Made by a program: the position numbers and the translations under genes. From Yersinia entomophaga (GTDB lineage: Bacteria > Pseudomonadota > Gammaproteobacteria > Enterobacterales > Enterobacteriaceae), in the NCBI RefSeq assembly GCF_001656035.1, contig NZ_CP010029.1, forward strand, positions 2,801,602-2,865,601: DNA of 64,000 nucleotides, written 5' to 3'. Below the pieces are notes generated by a model that saw only the letters and a program-made list of their open reading frames with translations, was not told the DNA's origin and searched no databases. This document shows, in pieces, positions 38,390 through 50,567 of this stretch; the stretch's first letter is position 1, and each line of letters starts with the position of its first letter.

Positions 38390-40342
38390 TTACTTCTTCT
38401 GCAAATCGACCTGATAAACTTCAAAACCAATGTCATCCAGTCCCTGTGCCTTCATGGGATACTGGGATTTTTGCTTGATAAATTCAGCGGCTTTGGCACT
38501 TGGTGAAGTTTCAAAACGAATATCCAACGGCTGCGAACTGGTGATTTCGGCTAGACGCCAGTTGTTATCAGCCTGAGGCTTAACCTGACCGTTCTTCTTG
38601 GTTTCTGCGCTGATATAGGCAGAGAGTACCGAACGGTTCTCATCCGGTGAAGCAAAGGCAATATGGTCATCGCCGGTGCCCGCGAATTTGCCACTGTAAG
38701 CGCGGTAGTTATTGGTCGCAATCAGGAAAGTGGCCTTTGGATCTAGTGGCTTACCTTTGTAAGTCAGGTTTTTAATACGTTCGGCTTTATCGTTGATCAG
38801 ATTACAGTCGCCGTTGTAGCGAGCCGGCTGTGTCACATCAATTTCATAGTTAACGCCGTCAATCACGTCGAAGTTATAGGTACGGAAACCGTTCCAGTTA
38901 ATTAGCGACTGCGGTTTGCTGCTTTTCACATCGATCTGATTGAATTGCCCGGCAGAGCATTCCAGCCACTGCTTCACCTCAGCGCCGCTGGCTTTCACTA
39001 CGACCAGAGTATTGGGGTAGAGATACAAATCCGCGGCATTACGGAAGGTTAAATCACCTTTTTCGACTTCAACAAAACTGGCCGGATCGTTTTTGCGACC
39101 GCCTGCTTTGAACGGCGCTGCGGCAGAAAGCACGGGTAAATCGGCCAGATCCGGATCGCCCTGAATAAAGTGTTCGGTATAGGCGCGCTGAGCGTTGTTG
39201 ACGATCTGTACCGTTGGATCGTCCTGAATCAGCGACAGGAAGCTATACATATTATCGGAGGCTTTTCCGATAGGTTGGCTGACAAAATCGCGGGTGCCTT
39301 TATGGTCATCGGCCAGTACTTTAACCAGCTTGGCGTTTTCCGGTGCCAGCGATTTTTTGTTGGTTTTATCGTAGATAGGGCGGGCTTCTGCCTTCGCCTG
39401 TTCGACCTGCCAGCTACCTTTATCGTTATTCAGTACAAAGTCTACAACGCCTAAATGGTCACCCCATTGGCCCGGCATTACTGCTGGAATGCCGTTTAGC
39501 GTACCTTGCGCTATATCCGCGCCTTTAATCGCAGCGAAATCTTTACTTGGGAAGACGGCGTGGGAGTGCCCGAACATAATTGCGTTGATTCCCGGAACCT
39601 GGCTGAGGTAATAAACCGAGTTCTCAGCCATGGTTTTATACGGCTCGCTGGATAGGCCTGAGTGCGGGATGGCGATAATCAAATCAGCCCCTTGCTTACG
39701 CATCTCCGGTACCCATTTTTTCGCGGTTTCGGTGATGTCGTCTACACGGACTTTGCCCGTCAGATTGGCTTTATCCCAGATCATGACCTGTGGCGGAACA
39801 AAACCGATATAACCAATGCGTAAATTATGGGTTTTACCGTCGCGATCTTTAACCGGTGTATCGGCGATCAGGAAAGGTTGGAACAGCGGTTTACCGGTTT
39901 TTACATCAATCACGTTAGCATTTACATAGGGGAATTTTGCTCCCGCCAGAGATTTCTTCAGGTAATCCAGGCCGTAGTTGAACTCGTGATTACCGATGTT
40001 TCCTACGGCATAATCCAGCGTATTCATTGCTTTGTAGACCGGATGAATTTCGCCTTCTTTCAATCCCTTGGCTGCCATGTAATCCCCGAGTGGGCTGCCC
40101 TGAATTAAGTCGCCGTTGTCTACCAGTACGCTATTAACCGCTTGCTGACGCGCTGCGTCAATCAGGCTGGCAGTGCGAACCAAACCGAACTGTTCAGTCG
40201 GTTTATCCTTGTAATAATCGAAATCCATCATGTTGCTGTGGAGATCGGTGGTTTCCAATACGCGTAAATCAACCGTAGCGGCCTGAGCCGCGCTGGCAAT
40301 CAGACAGGCGAGTAGGGACAACGTCAGGGGACGCTTTATCAT
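38390..40342 (-). CDS. cpdB: Periplasmic 2',3'-cyclic-nucleotide 2'-phosphodiesterase/3'-nucleotidase
   Basis: Hydrolyses 2',3'-cyclic nucleotides and 3'-nucleotides in the periplasm for nucleotide salvage. Signal peptide 1-20 (ends AAQA). The metallophosphatase domain has [35 protein letters not shown] and [10 protein letters not shown]; the C-terminal 5'-nucleotidase domain has [15 protein letters not shown]. 650 residues from ATG 40342, chosen because GGAGAAAG lies just upstream and the orthologue begins MIK; another ATG four codons earlier is less likely. Confidence 0.95.
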   Translation of the reverse strand: MIKRPLTLSLLACLIASAAQAATVDLRVLETTDLHSNMMDFDYYKDKPTEQFGLVRTASLIDAARQQAVNSVLVDNGDLIQGSPLGDYMAAKGLKEGEIHPVYKAMNTLDYAVGNIGNHEFNYGLDYLKKSLAGAKFPYVNANVIDVKTGKPLFQPFLIADTPVKDRDGKTHNLRIGYIGFVPPQVMIWDKANLTGKVRVDDITETAKKWVPEMRKQGADLIIAIPHSGLSSEPYKTMAENSVYYLSQVPGINAIMFGHSHAVFPSKDFAAIKGADIAQGTLNGIPAVMPGQWGDHLGVVDFVLNNDKGSWQVEQAKAEARPIYDKTNKKSLAPENAKLVKVLADDHKGTRDFVSQPIGKASDNMYSFLSLIQDDPTVQIVNNAQRAYTEHFIQGDPDLADLPVLSAAAPFKAGGRKNDPASFVEVEKGDLTFRNAADLYLYPNTLVVVKASGAEVKQWLECSAGQFNQIDVKSSKPQSLINWNGFRTYNFDVIDGVNYEIDVTQPARYNGDCNLINDKAERIKNLTYKGKPLDPKATFLIATNNYRAYSGKFAGTGDDHIAFASPDENRSVLSAYISAETKKNGQVKPQADNNWRLAEITSSQPLDIRFETSPSAKAAEFIKQKSQYPMKAQGLDDIGFEVYQVDLQKK

Positions 40343-40710
40343 GGCTTTCTCCATTGTGGCTTTCCATATGAGAGCTATTCGACATGTATCGCAAAAGCAG
40401 ATGTAATTTTAATTAATTGTGGCAACAAAGTGTGAAGTTTGGCAGAAAGCCAGCCAGATTAACGCGTAGACGCTCACAGATGCGGCAGGTTAATCCCCTT
40501 GATTTTATTACATGTTAAGTTGGCGATGGCTATTAATGGCAAAATTCACTAGTCTGCTACTCAAGCCGAATTCATCCTTTAGGTGAAGTTTATTTTGGTA
40601 TTTACCTCTAAAATAAATAGAGGGAAAAGGGCGTTGCCGACCGGTAACAGCCGGACTGCGGTGAGCCGAACAGCGACGAAAAGAATGATAGATAACTTCA
40701 GAGGTGGATG
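40343..40710. other. Divergent cpdB-cysQ intergenic region
   Basis: 368 bases without a supported gene; must carry both divergent promoters. No clear operator or repeat was found. Confidence 0.35.
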
Positions 40711-41451
40711 ATGTTAGAGCAAATTTGCCAGTTGGCACGCGATGCCGGGGCGGCGATTATGGCCGTCTACGATGGAGAGAAACCTCTTGATGTAGCACAC
40801 AAAAAAGATGATTCGCCGGTAACCGCAGCGGATCTGGCGGCGCATCATATTATTAAAGCCGGTCTGGCAGCGCTGACGCCGAATATTCCCCTGTTGTCGG
40901 AAGAGGATCCTCCGGCGTGGGAAATTCGCCAGCACTGGCAGCGTTACTGGCTTGTCGATCCTCTGGATGGAACTAAAGAATTTCTTAACCGAAACGGTGA
41001 GTTTACCGTGAATATCGCGCTGATCGAGCAAGGCGCGCCAATCTTGGGCGTGGTGTATACGCCGGTGACGGATGTGATGTACAGCGCTGAGAACGGGCAG
41101 GCGTGGAAAGAGGAAGGCGGACGTAGGATGCAGATCCAGGTTCGTGATGCGCAACTGCCGCTGGTGGTGGTGAGCCGTTCCCACAGTGATGACGAGCTAA
41201 GAGACTATCTGGCTCAGTTGGGCGAGCATCAAACGGTATCCGTCGGTTCTTCCCTCAAGTTTTGTCTAGTGGCCGAAGGAAAGGCGCAATTGTATCCACG
41301 TTTTGGGCCGACTAACGTTTGGGATACCGCCGCAGGCCATGCGGTGGCCGTCGCAGCCGGAGCGCAGGTCAATGATTGGCAGGGCAAACCTTTATCTTAT
41401 ACCCCGCGTGAGTCTTTCCTGAACCCCGGCTTCAGAGTGTCGCTGTTTTAA
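40711..41451 (+). CDS. cysQ: 3'(2'),5'-bisphosphate nucleotidase CysQ
   Basis: Removes the 3'-phosphate from PAP (adenosine 3',5'-bisphosphate), a toxic by-product of sulfate assimilation. Inositol-monophosphatase fold; metal-binding motifs are SEEDPP (about 64-69), [19 protein letters not shown] (about 83-101) and [10 protein letters not shown] near 205. 246 residues from ATG 40711 (MLEQICQLA), one codon after another ATG; AGAGGTGG serves either. Its stop overlaps convergent ytfJ by four bases. Confidence 0.95.
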   Translation: MLEQICQLARDAGAAIMAVYDGEKPLDVAHKKDDSPVTAADLAAHHIIKAGLAALTPNIPLLSEEDPPAWEIRQHWQRYWLVDPLDGTKEFLNRNGEFTVNIALIEQGAPILGVVYTPVTDVMYSAENGQAWKEEGGRRMQIQVRDAQLPLVVVSRSHSDDELRDYLAQLGEHQTVSVGSSLKFCLVAEGKAQLYPRFGPTNVWDTAAGHAVAVAAGAQVNDWQGKPLSYTPRESFLNPGFRVSLF

Positions 41452-42005
41452 GACTTCAGCAACTGGTGCAGTTGGGCGATGACCTGCTGCACTTCTTCCG
41501 CGCTTAATGCCCCATCTTTAACGAAACGAACGTTACCTTGCTGATCCAGCACCACGATGGTGGAGCTTTTGGCGGCCAGATCCCAAGCTTTCTTCACGTT
41601 GCCATTGCTGTCGACAATAAACTGCGACCAGGGAAACTCACGCTTACTGTCTTCAATGCTGTTACGCACAAACATAGCAGTGCCGATAATGGCGTCATCG
41701 GTATCGACGATTGTCGTCGTTTGGTAACGATCGTGCGGTAATTTGGCGGCCTTGATTGCTTCAATCAAGGGGGCATTCATCTCTTTGGCACTGCTGCGGC
41801 CGGCGATATGTTGCACCACCCGGACTTTGCCGGCTAATTGCGAGCTATTCCAGTTTTTATAGCTAAACTTATTATTAGCCAAATCCAGTTCACCTTTATC
41901 ACTAACACCCACCGGCGGCACACGCTGATCGAGTTGAATGTTATGAGCCGAGGCAAGCAAAGGTGTGAAAATAAGGGAAAGAATGAGCAGGCTATTTTTT
42001 ATCAT
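41448..42005 (-). CDS. ytfJ: Periplasmic protein YtfJ
   Basis: A 185-residue periplasmic protein of unknown function, similar in length to E. coli YtfJ. Signal peptide (1-20, ends LLASA). The body recalls a thioredoxin-like fold ([16 protein letters not shown], then ...[14 protein letters not shown]), but no CxxC active site is present. The start ATG 42005 has AAGGAC upstream. It converges on cysQ with shared stop bases. Confidence 0.88.
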   Translation of the reverse strand: MIKNSLLILSLIFTPLLASAHNIQLDQRVPPVGVSDKGELDLANNKFSYKNWNSSQLAGKVRVVQHIAGRSSAKEMNAPLIEAIKAAKLPHDRYQTTTIVDTDDAIIGTAMFVRNSIEDSKREFPWSQFIVDSNGNVKKAWDLAAKSSTIVVLDQQGNVRFVKDGALSAEEVQQVIAQLHQLLKS

Positions 42006-42220
42006 GTGATGTCCTTGACGATGCTGAACGATGGAATTAGGCACTTGCGCCGCGAATTGAGGCAAGTTTTCAAATCATAGGTGCAGATCAGAGGTCTGTC
42101 CTGTCTGATGCCGATTTTAGTAATCGTTACTGTTTAGATGGTTATTCTGCCTTAACGGCCGTTTATGTTCGTGTGATTCTGTAATTTTATGTAAACACAG
42201 TATGTATGACTACTTTTGGC

Positions 42221-42248
42221 GGAACTTAGCGCCACTCTTCAGGTCTAT
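42221..42248 (+). promoter_or_regulatory. Candidate sigma-E promoter upstream of ytfK
   Basis: GGAACTT (42221-42227), the exact sigma-E -35 consensus, is followed after 16 bases by TCTAT (42244-42248), close to TCTAA. It would give a leader of about 80 bases. Slightly upstream, CTGTAATTTTATGTAAAC (near 42178-42196) loosely resembles a Pho box; ytfK is reported as PhoB-regulated in E. coli. The remaining bases of the 331-bp gap 42006-42336 show nothing else. Confidence 0.4.
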
Positions 42249-42336
42249 TACTCTGCAATTATCTTACGCTACCTGTGATCCTGGTCGCTTAGGCCATTCG
42301 CGGAGCGTATTTGTGTCATGGGAGGAAAGCAAAAAA

Positions 42337-42543
42337 ATGAGGATCTTCCAGCGTTACAACCCCGCTAAAGTCGCGATGTATGTCAAAACCCTATTCCGCG
42401 GTCGGCTATACATCAAGGATATGGGGGCTTTTGAATTCGACAAAGGTAAGATTTTGCCACCGAAAGTACGAGATAAACGCCACTATAGCGTGATGTCCGA
42501 GGTCAACCGCCAGGTTCTACGGCTACAGGCAGAAATGGGTTGA
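42337..42543 (+). CDS. ytfK: SpoT stimulator YtfK (DUF1107)
   Basis: A 68-residue basic protein, same length as E. coli YtfK, which stimulates SpoT to make (p)ppGpp during phosphate or fatty-acid starvation. The start is ATG 42337 (MRIFQRYNP), preceded by GGGAGGA; the frame is open for 45 codons upstream, but no orthologue extends there. [20 protein letters not shown] is the family core. Confidence 0.93.
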   Translation: MRIFQRYNPAKVAMYVKTLFRGRLYIKDMGAFEFDKGKILPPKVRDKRHYSVMSEVNRQVLRLQAEMG

Positions 42544-42575
42544 TAAGGCGTAAAAGCAGTAGCGCCGAATGAATT

Positions 42576-42607
42576 GCGGCCCCGATAATGGGGCCGCTAG
42601 TATTTTC
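42576..42607 (+). terminator. Intrinsic terminator after ytfK
   Basis: GCGGCCCC pairs perfectly with GGGGCCGC around GATAAT, followed by TAGTATTTTC. Also positioned to block convergent ytfL transcripts. Confidence 0.85.
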
Positions 42608-42631
42608 AGCAAGTCATTCTGCTCGTATCAA

Positions 42632-43963
42632 TCAGGCATCGCTGCTTTCGTGCGGCGCTTTGGGCAGAATGGGAGCCGGAGTATCAGTGAGCTTGGTAAC
42701 CAGTAGCTGATCGATCTTGTAGCTATCGATATCGACCACTTCAAACTTGTAGCCCGCATACTTGACGAAATCCGTGCGTTTCGGAATTTTACGCAGCATA
42801 TACATCATAAAACCGCCGATGGTTTCATAATTGCCAGACTGCGGGAACTCATCGATATCCAGCACGCGCATCACGTCATCGATAGGCGTACCGCCTTCAA
42901 TCAGCCATGAGTTTTCATCACGAGCAACAATCTGTTCTTCCTGCCCCTGGCCGACTAAATCCCCCATCAGCGTGGTCATTACATCATTCAGAGTAATAAT
43001 CCCAACCACCAATGCATATTCGTTAAGAATAACGGCGAAGTCTTCTCCGGCAGTTTTGAAGCTTTCCAGCGCTTCAGAAAGCGTTAAAGTATCCGGAACT
43101 ATAAGCGCCGAGCGGATTTGTACGCCGCTGCTCAGTACCAAACTCTGGTTGCCCAGCACGCGGTTTAGCAAGTCTTTAGAGTCGACGTAGCCTACGACCT
43201 GATCGATATGGCCGTCGCAAACTAAAAACTTGGAGTGCGGATGAGTCGCAATTTTCTCTTTGATGCTTTCTTCGCTTTCCCGCAGGTCAAAATAAATCAC
43301 GCTTTCGCGAGATGTCATTGATGACGGAACGGTACGGGATTCCAGCTCAAAAACGTTCTCAATCAGTTCGTGCTCTTGTTTGCGCAGTACCCCAGCTAAT
43401 GCTCCGGCTTCCACGACGGCGTAGATATCATCAGATGTAATGTCATCCTTGCGAACCATTGGCAACTTGAATAAACGGAAAATCAGGTTGGCCATGCCGT
43501 TGAAAAACCACACTAACGGACGGCAGATCATCAGGCAGAAACGCATCGGGTTGACGATCCGGACGGCGACTGTCTCTGGTGCAATCATACCGATGCGCTT
43601 CGGGGTTAAATCGGCAAACAGGATGAACAAGCTGGTTACCAGAACGAATGAGCAGATGAAACTGACCTGGTCTGCCATTTCTGGCGACATAAAGCGCTCG
43701 AACACCACTTTGAATGACGGCGAGAAAGCGGCGTCACCAACAATACCACCCAAAATAGCGACGGCATTCAGGCCGATTTGCACTACTGTAAAGAAAATGC
43801 CCGGCGTCTCTTGCAGTTTCAGCACCCGAAGTGCGTTGATGTCTCCCTCATCAGCAAGAAGTTTAAGTTTGATTTTGCGTGAAGCAGCCAGCGATATCTC
43901 CGATAAAGAGAAAAAGGCACTTACCGCGATCAGAAAAAGAATCAGTAAAATACTGTTTAACAT
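42632..43963 (-). CDS. ytfL: CNNM/CorC-family membrane protein YtfL (PaeA)
   Basis: A 443-residue inner-membrane protein with a DUF21 (CNNM) domain of four helices (about 1-190), a CBS pair (about 210-330) and a C-terminal CorC/HlyC domain (about 345-425). E. coli YtfL/PaeA is reported to export putrescine and cadaverine under stress. N-terminus MLNSILLILFLIAVSAFFSLSEISLAASR is typical of the family. A leader hairpin CCGAC-GATTCA-GTCGG lies 17-33 bases upstream of the start. Confidence 0.93.
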   Translation of the reverse strand: MLNSILLILFLIAVSAFFSLSEISLAASRKIKLKLLADEGDINALRVLKLQETPGIFFTVVQIGLNAVAILGGIVGDAAFSPSFKVVFERFMSPEMADQVSFICSFVLVTSLFILFADLTPKRIGMIAPETVAVRIVNPMRFCLMICRPLVWFFNGMANLIFRLFKLPMVRKDDITSDDIYAVVEAGALAGVLRKQEHELIENVFELESRTVPSSMTSRESVIYFDLRESEESIKEKIATHPHSKFLVCDGHIDQVVGYVDSKDLLNRVLGNQSLVLSSGVQIRSALIVPDTLTLSEALESFKTAGEDFAVILNEYALVVGIITLNDVMTTLMGDLVGQGQEEQIVARDENSWLIEGGTPIDDVMRVLDIDEFPQSGNYETIGGFMMYMLRKIPKRTDFVKYAGYKFEVVDIDSYKIDQLLVTKLTDTPAPILPKAPHESSDA

Positions 43964-44110
43964 AATCTATCCGTGTCGTACCGACGATTCAGTCGGCGAT
44001 CGTAAGGAAGGGTCATACATAAAAGTTAAAATGGCGGGCAGGAAAGCCGCCATTGGGCTGTGTCAACAGCCCGGATAGTATAGCAGCAGCAATCAGATGC
44101 CCGCTAGCCC

Positions 44111-44752
44111 CTACAAATTCGGTGGCAGGCAAACCCCAATGCCCCCTAAACCACAGTAGCCGTGAGGATTTTTATACAGATACTGCTGGTGATCGTCTTC
44201 CGCATAATAGAAAGGCAACGCCGCAGTAATCTCACTGGTAATGATGCGCTTATCACCGGCGTCTGCCATCGCTTGCTGGAATCGGGCGCGGCTGGCGTTA
44301 GCCTGCTGTTCCTGTTCCGGGGTCAATACGTAGATAGCCGAGCGATACTGAGTACCGATGTCGCCGCCCTGACGCATTCCTTGAGCCGGGTCGTGGTTTT
44401 CCCAGAAAATCTGTAGTAACTGGTCGTAGCCAATCACTTTGGGATCAAACACCACTCGCACCACTTCGGCGTGGCCGGTGCGGCCGCTGCAAACTTCATG
44501 ATAAGTCGGATTTGGTGTATAGCCTCCGCTGTAGCCTGCGGCGGTGCTATAAACCCCCGGTTGTTGCCAGAACAGGCGCTCTACGCCCCAAAAACAGCCC
44601 ATGGCAAAAATCGCTTCTTTCATACCTTCTGGAATATGAGTCATCGAGTGGCCATTTACGGCGTGAGTAGTTGCAACCGGCATCGGGGTGGTGCGTCCCG
44701 GCAGGGCATCTTGTGCGTTAATAACGGCTGATTTTTCTGAATTGTGCAGCAA
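44111..44752 (-). CDS. msrA: Peptide methionine sulfoxide reductase MsrA
   Basis: Reduces the S-form of methionine sulfoxide in proteins. The catalytic Cys lies in GCFWGVE (about 52-58); resolving cysteines are in the C-terminal [13 protein letters not shown]. 213 residues, as in E. coli. The start is TTG, with GGAG six bases upstream; no ATG fits the orthologue N-terminus ([13 protein letters not shown] follows at once). Followed by ytfL on the same strand. Confidence 0.94.
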   Translation of the reverse strand: MLHNSEKSAVINAQDALPGRTTPMPVATTHAVNGHSMTHIPEGMKEAIFAMGCFWGVERLFWQQPGVYSTAAGYSGGYTPNPTYHEVCSGRTGHAEVVRVVFDPKVIGYDQLLQIFWENHDPAQGMRQGGDIGTQYRSAIYVLTPEQEQQANASRARFQQAMADAGDKRIITSEITAALPFYYAEDDHQQYLYKNPHGYCGLGGIGVCLPPNL

Positions 44753-44830
44753 AATGAACTCCGGTTATCACAGTGTTAAAGGATAGATAGTTGTATCTGA
44801 TTGCGAGTTTGCACACAATAAGAGGCATAT

Positions 44831-44917
44831 TGCGTTAATGTATCAGCTTAACGCAGAATCTTAGGGGCGACAGGCTTAAATCGGTCTTCATAAAGGGAAA
44901 TATGGTGTGAAAACACC
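44831..44917. other. Two hairpins upstream of tamA
   Basis: TGCGTTAA (44831-44838) pairs perfectly with TTAACGCA (44848-44855). Further on, GGTGT-GAAA-ACACC (44904-44917) forms a hairpin with a GNRA-type loop. Neither has a T run. They lie in the 231-bp msrA-tamA divergent gap and could be regulator sites or leader structure. Confidence 0.35.
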
Positions 44918-44983
44918 GTCATATATCCGTTAGCCGGTGAGATCGTTTTTTTACAGGAAAGTAAAAATTAATCAGGAGTACGC

Positions 44984-46720
44984 GTGTCTCGATACCCTAT
45001 TGTGTGTTTTTTGTGTGCATTACTCGCAACACCGTTTGCTTATGCCGCCAATGTTCGGCTGCAGGTTGAAGGTCTTAGCGGGGATTTGGAAAGAAACGTT
45101 CGGGCGCGATTATCAACTATCGGCACCGATGAAGTCAGCGCCGATGGCCGGTTCCGTGCCAGGGTGGACGAAGCAATCCGTCAGGGACTTAGAGCGCTTG
45201 GCTATTACGATCCCATCATTGAATTTGATTTACAGCCCAAGCCTGCACCGGCGCGTTCAATATTAATGGTGAAGGTCACTCCGGGTGAACCGGTATTAAT
45301 AGCCAGCGTTGATATCGTATTACAAGGCGGTGCGAAAACCGATCCTTCCTATCTGGCTCTGGTACGCCGGGACACGCCAAAAATCGGTTCAATTCTGAAC
45401 CACGGCGAATTCGATAGCTTCAAAGGTTCGCTGACTAATCTGGCGTTACGCCGGGGTTATTTTGACGCTAACATGATCAAAAGTCAGTTAGGCGTAGCGG
45501 CTGAATTACGGAAAGCCTTTTGGGATATCGATTTTGACAGCGGCGAACGTTATCGTTTCGGTACGGTGAGTTTTCAGGGTTCACAAATTCGCGAAGATTA
45601 CCTGCAAAATTTGGTTCCTTTCCACGCAGGGCAAGATTACAGCTCGGACGATTTAGCCGAACTCAACCGCCGTTTAGCGGCCACCAACTGGTTTAACTCC
45701 GTGGTGGTTTCTCCTGATTTTCGCGATGCGAAGAAAAGTAAAACATTGCCATTAGACGCCGTGCTGACGCCCCGCACGGAAAATACCGTTGAGCTAGGCG
45801 GTGGTTTTGCCAGCGATATCGGCCCAAGGGTAAAAGCCAGTTGGCGTAAACCCTGGGTGAATAATCGTGGCCACAGTTTTACGACGAGCGCCAACGTTTC
45901 GGCCCCTGAGCAAAGTCTTGATTTTAGCTACCGCATTCCTTTGCTGAAAAATCCACTTGAGCAATATTATCTGCTTCAGGGCGGTTTCAAACGTACCGAT
46001 CTGAATGACACCAAATCTGACACCACCACGCTGAATGTGGCGCGTTTCTGGGATATGTCCAGCGGCTGGCAGCGTTCTATCAATCTGCGCTGGAGTCTGG
46101 ACCACTTTACGCAGGGTAACGTTACGGATACCACTATGCTGCTGTATCCGGGCGCCAGTGTGAATCGCACCCGTCAGCGCGGCGGCGCGATGCCGTCGTG
46201 GGGAGACAGCCAGCGTTACTCGGTGGACGTTTCTGATACCACCTGGGGTTCCGACGTCGATTTTGCCGTGTTCCAGGCGCAAAACGTGTGGATTCGTACA
46301 TTAGGTGAGAAAAACCGCTTCGTTGCGCGAGGAAATCTCGGTTGGATCGAAACCAATAACTTTAATCGAGTCCCTCCATCTCTGCGTTTCTTCGCCGGTG
46401 GCGATCGCAGCGTGCGGGGTTATAAATATCAAAGCATTTCACCGCTGGATAGTTCCGGTAAATTGAGCGGCGCATCCAAGTTGGCTACTGGCTCCATCGA
46501 ATATCAATATAACGTCACTGGAAAATGGTGGGGTGCCGTATTTATCGATTCGGGTGAAGCTGTGAACGATATCCGTAAGAGCGATTTTAAAACCGGCGCG
46601 GGTGTTGGCGTGCGCTGGGAATCCCCGGTTGGACCGATTAAATTTGACCTTGCAGCGCCGGTTGGCGATCAAGAAACCCACGGAGTCCAATTCTATATTG
46701 GTTTGGGGCCTGAACTATGA
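44984..46720 (+). CDS. tamA: Translocation and assembly module outer-membrane protein TamA
   Basis: Omp85-family outer-membrane protein that with TamB assembles some autotransporters and moves phospholipid between membranes. Signal peptide 1-21 (ends PFAYA), three POTRA domains (about 22-265) and a 16-strand barrel (about 270-578) with the conserved [13 protein letters not shown] lid-lock region near 475. 578 residues. The start is GTG, with AGGAG five bases upstream. Overlaps tamB by four bases (ATGA). Confidence 0.96.
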   Translation: MSRYPIVCFLCALLATPFAYAANVRLQVEGLSGDLERNVRARLSTIGTDEVSADGRFRARVDEAIRQGLRALGYYDPIIEFDLQPKPAPARSILMVKVTPGEPVLIASVDIVLQGGAKTDPSYLALVRRDTPKIGSILNHGEFDSFKGSLTNLALRRGYFDANMIKSQLGVAAELRKAFWDIDFDSGERYRFGTVSFQGSQIREDYLQNLVPFHAGQDYSSDDLAELNRRLAATNWFNSVVVSPDFRDAKKSKTLPLDAVLTPRTENTVELGGGFASDIGPRVKASWRKPWVNNRGHSFTTSANVSAPEQSLDFSYRIPLLKNPLEQYYLLQGGFKRTDLNDTKSDTTTLNVARFWDMSSGWQRSINLRWSLDHFTQGNVTDTTMLLYPGASVNRTRQRGGAMPSWGDSQRYSVDVSDTTWGSDVDFAVFQAQNVWIRTLGEKNRFVARGNLGWIETNNFNRVPPSLRFFAGGDRSVRGYKYQSISPLDSSGKLSGASKLATGSIEYQYNVTGKWWGAVFIDSGEAVNDIRKSDFKTGAGVGVRWESPVGPIKFDLAAPVGDQETHGVQFYIGLGPEL

Positions 46721-49700
46721 ATTGGCTAAAGAAACTCAGTATCGCATTTTTACTCATTTTGCTGTTGCTGATCGGCACTGTGGCCGGTTTGCTCGGCACC
46801 ACTACCGGTTTGCACTTTCTGATCAACAGCGCGGCGCGTTGGGTGCCGGGGCTGGATATTGCCAGTGTCAGCGGCGGCTGGCGGGATCTCACGCTGAAAG
46901 GCATTCAGTACCAAATGCCGGGCGTGACGGTGAAAGCCGGCCAGTTCCATCTTTCCCTGCAGTTATCTTGTCTTAAACGTAGCGAACTGTGTGTTAACGC
47001 TTTGACGGCGCAGGATATTGACGTGGTTGTCGATACAAAATTGCTGCCGCCTTCTGAGCCTGTGCCGCCGGATAGCGAACCCATGGGCGAGCTGAGCACG
47101 CCGTATCCGATGACTCTGCGGCTGCTGGCGATTAACCATGTCAAAGTGACCATCGACGATACGGCGATTTCGCTGGACGAGTTCCGCACTGGTGCTCACT
47201 GGCAACAACGCGCGTTAACCTTGATGCCGACCAAAATTAGCGGGTTGTTGATTGCCTTACCGAAAACCACGCCAGTTGCCGTGCCGGAAGCAATGAAACC
47301 GGCGGTAGACACGGCGATTGCAGTCAAAGAAGCCACGGAAAAAGCAGCGGAGAAAGTGGCTGATTCCGCGCCAACGCAAGATTTAGCTCAGTCCTCCGAG
47401 CCTGAAAAACCGCTAGGGGAAACGTTAAAAGCCCTGTTCGCCAAGCCGTTGCTGCCAGAGTTGCCTGATTTTCGTTTGCCTGTCGATTTGCAGATTCAGG
47501 AAATCAATGCTCAACAGCTGCGTTTGACCGGCGATACCGAAGCATTAATCACTAGCCTGATATTGAAAGCCAGCACGCAAGATCAAAGGGTGACGCTGGA
47601 AACGTTGGATATTAAATCCCCGCAGGGTGGCTTGACCGCCAGCGGGCAGGCTACGTTGGCAGATAAATGGCCGTTGGAGTTGGTGGTAAATAGTGCCGTT
47701 AACGTTGAGCCGCTGAAAGGCGAGAAAATCAAACTGAACCTGGGTGGCGGCCTGCGGGATCAACTCACTGTGGCGCTAAATTTGTCCGGCCCGGTCAGCG
47801 CTCAGCTTGAAGCACAAACTGAACTGGCTAAAGCCGGTTTACCTCTGGCTTTGACCTTACAAAGCAAGCAGCTGCGTTGGCCTTTTACCGGCGACGCTCA
47901 GTTCCAGGTCAATAACTTCAAAACGCGCTTTAACGGACAGGCCTCAGATTATGCGTTGTCTATTCGCGCAGACGTAAAAGGGGCGGATATTCCTCCCGCC
48001 GTCATTACTTTGGACGGGAAAGGCAACGTTGAGCAGTTTAGGCTAACGCGTTTGCGGTTGGCGGCACTGCAAGGAAATACCGATCTAACTGGCGTAGCCG
48101 ACTGGAGTCACGCTATTAGCTGGAACTCGGTTCTGACGCTAAACGGCATCAATACGGCGAAGCAGTGGCCGGAATGGCCGGCGAAACTGGACGGCAAGAT
48201 TGTCACCCGCGGCAGTATGCACGGCGGCAGCTGGCAGCTTAATGTTCCAGAGCTGACTTTAGACGGTAACGTAAAACAGAATCGCGTCACGGCCAGAGGC
48301 TCTCTCACCGGCAATGCCGCCGGACAATGGCATATTCCGGGTATCAATCTGGCGTTGGGTCGCAATAAGCTGGATGTGAAGGGCGATCTGAATGACAAAT
48401 GGGTTCTCGACGCCAATGTGGACGCGCCGCAGTTAGATGGCGCTCTGCCAGGTTTGGCTGGCGTGGTTAAAGGCAATCTGAAGCTGCGCGGCGATCTTGC
48501 AGCACCACAGCTTTTGGCCGATCTAACCGCGACGGGGTTGCAATGGCAAGCACTACATATTCGCCGGATTAAGGTCGATGGCGATGTGCGTTCTGCTGAG
48601 CAGATTCAGGGGCAACTGGCGGTACGGGTTGAGCAACTGAAGCAGGACGACTTATTGGTCAGTCTGTTGACGCTAGATGCCAAAGGGAGCGAAAAGCAGC
48701 ATCAGCTACGTTTAAACGTTCAGGGAGAGCCGGTTTCTGGCCAGTTGGCGCTGGACGGCAGTTTCGATCGTCAACAGCAGCGCTGGCGTGGCAATCTGAA
48801 CAATACCCGCTTTGACACGCCAGTTGGAGAATGGCGTTTAAATCGCGCTATTGCTCTGGATTATCTCAATACGGCGCAGAAAATCACCATCGGGCCGCAC
48901 TGCTGGCAGAACCCGAATGCCGAACTTTGTGTGCCACGTACCATTGAAGCTGGGCCAAGCGGGCAAGCTAGCATCGTGCTTAATCGCTTTGATTTGGCGA
49001 TGATTAAACCCTTCCTTGGGCCGGATACCACGCTAAACGGCGTATTCAGCGGTCGAGCGGACGTGAGCTGGGCAGAAGGTGGTGCCTTGCCTCAGGCCAA
49101 GGTTTCTTTGGTGGGTAAAGGGGTTAACGTTAAACAGATGGTTCAGGGGAATCCTCTGCCGCTGGCCTTTGATACCCTGAATTTGAACGCGGCGCTGAAT
49201 AATGGCCGGGCTCAGGCCGATTGGCTAATTAAGCTGACAAATAACGGCCAGTTTAACGGTCAGGTGCAGGTCGCGGATCCGCAAGGGCGCAGAAATCTCT
49301 CTGGTAATATTGCTATCAGTCATATTTCGCTGGCGATGATTAACCCGATTCTCAGCGACGGCGAGAAAGCCAAAGGGATGCTGAACGCCAACCTGCGTCT
49401 TGGTGGCAATGCCAAAAATCCACTGGTCTTCGGGCGTTTGGCGCTTGAAGACATGGATATTGACGGTAGCTGGATGCCATTTGATATTACTGATGGGCGT
49501 CTGGCCGTGAATTTTGATGGCATGACCTCCACTCTGGAAGGGTTGATTCGAACCACAAACGGGCAGCTTAATCTTGATGGGAGCGCGGATTGGCGCAATA
49601 TCGATGCATGGCGTGCCCGTATCGCGGCGAAAGGCAATAAGCTGCGAGTCACTATCCCACCAATGGTTCGCGTTGATGTATCACCGGATATTGTGTTTGA

Positions 49701-50565
49701 AGCTACCCCGCAGCTGTTCTCTCTTAACGGTTCTGTGGATATTCCGTGGGCGCGTATAACGGTACAAGAAGTGCCGGAAAGCGCGGTTGGCGTATCTCCG
49801 GATGAAGTGATGTTGAATAACAACCTTCAGCCTATCGCCCCAAGAAGCGCGGGTATTCCGATTAACAGTAATCTGCTTATTCATGTTGGCAATGATGTTC
49901 GTCTGAACGCTTTTGGCCTGAAAGCGCGCCTGCAAGGCGATCTGAAAATGGTTCAGGATCAGCGCGGTTTGGGGTTAAACGGCCAAATTAATATTCCGTC
50001 CGGTAGTTTCCGTGCCTATGGGCAGGATCTGATCGTGCGGAAAGGCCTGCTGTTGTTCTCCGGGCCGCCGGATCAACCGCTGCTGAATATTGAAGCGATT
50101 CGTAACCCAGATTCTACCGAAGATGGCGTCACCGCTGGGGTTCGGGTTACTGGGCTGGCAGATGCGCCGCAGCTTGAGGTGTTCTCCGATCCGGTCAAAT
50201 CTCAGCAAGAGGCTTTGTCATACTTACTGCGCGGCCAGGGTCTGAGCAGTTCTGGCACCGATAGCAGCATGATGACCTCAATGCTCATCGGCATGGGGGT
50301 GGCGCAGAGCGGCAAGCTGGTGGGGCAAATCGGTGAGGCGTTCGGCGTAAGCGATCTGGCGTTGGATACTCAGGGCGTAGGAGATAGTTCGCAAGTGGTC
50401 GTTAGCGGATATGTCACCAAAGACCTACAGGTAAAATATGGTGTCGGTATATTTGACTCATTGGCGACGTTAACATTACGCTATCGATTGATGCCCAGGT
50501 TGTATCTGGAGGCGGTGTCTGGTATTAATCAGGCATTAGATGTGCTCTATCAGTTTGAGTTTTAA
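46717..50565 (+). CDS. tamB: Translocation and assembly module inner-membrane protein TamB
   Basis: AsmA-like bridge protein of 1282 residues that spans the periplasm from an N-terminal inner-membrane anchor (about 5-27) to TamA. The middle is a long repetitive beta taco. The C-terminal DUF490/TamB domain (about 930-1282) ends LYQFEF. A Pro/Ala/Glu-rich insertion (about 185-245) may explain the slightly greater length than E. coli TamB (1259). Translationally coupled to tamA and ytfP. Confidence 0.95.
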   Translation: MNWLKKLSIAFLLILLLLIGTVAGLLGTTTGLHFLINSAARWVPGLDIASVSGGWRDLTLKGIQYQMPGVTVKAGQFHLSLQLSCLKRSELCVNALTAQDIDVVVDTKLLPPSEPVPPDSEPMGELSTPYPMTLRLLAINHVKVTIDDTAISLDEFRTGAHWQQRALTLMPTKISGLLIALPKTTPVAVPEAMKPAVDTAIAVKEATEKAAEKVADSAPTQDLAQSSEPEKPLGETLKALFAKPLLPELPDFRLPVDLQIQEINAQQLRLTGDTEALITSLILKASTQDQRVTLETLDIKSPQGGLTASGQATLADKWPLELVVNSAVNVEPLKGEKIKLNLGGGLRDQLTVALNLSGPVSAQLEAQTELAKAGLPLALTLQSKQLRWPFTGDAQFQVNNFKTRFNGQASDYALSIRADVKGADIPPAVITLDGKGNVEQFRLTRLRLAALQGNTDLTGVADWSHAISWNSVLTLNGINTAKQWPEWPAKLDGKIVTRGSMHGGSWQLNVPELTLDGNVKQNRVTARGSLTGNAAGQWHIPGINLALGRNKLDVKGDLNDKWVLDANVDAPQLDGALPGLAGVVKGNLKLRGDLAAPQLLADLTATGLQWQALHIRRIKVDGDVRSAEQIQGQLAVRVEQLKQDDLLVSLLTLDAKGSEKQHQLRLNVQGEPVSGQLALDGSFDRQQQRWRGNLNNTRFDTPVGEWRLNRAIALDYLNTAQKITIGPHCWQNPNAELCVPRTIEAGPSGQASIVLNRFDLAMIKPFLGPDTTLNGVFSGRADVSWAEGGALPQAKVSLVGKGVNVKQMVQGNPLPLAFDTLNLNAALNNGRAQADWLIKLTNNGQFNGQVQVADPQGRRNLSGNIAISHISLAMINPILSDGEKAKGMLNANLRLGGNAKNPLVFGRLALEDMDIDGSWMPFDITDGRLAVNFDGMTSTLEGLIRTTNGQLNLDGSADWRNIDAWRARIAAKGNKLRVTIPPMVRVDVSPDIVFEATPQLFSLNGSVDIPWARITVQEVPESAVGVSPDEVMLNNNLQPIAPRSAGIPINSNLLIHVGNDVRLNAFGLKARLQGDLKMVQDQRGLGLNGQINIPSGSFRAYGQDLIVRKGLLLFSGPPDQPLLNIEAIRNPDSTEDGVTAGVRVTGLADAPQLEVFSDPVKSQQEALSYLLRGQGLSSSGTDSSMMTSMLIGMGVAQSGKLVGQIGEAFGVSDLALDTQGVGDSSQVVVSGYVTKDLQVKYGVGIFDSLATLTLRYRLMPRLYLEAVSGINQALDVLYQFEF

Positions 50566-50567
50566 TG

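Noticed and set aside
42202-42336. A 45-codon N-terminal extension of ytfK
   Set aside because: Orthologues start at MRIFQRYNP, and GGGAGGA lies just before that ATG. The extension also covers the likely promoter.
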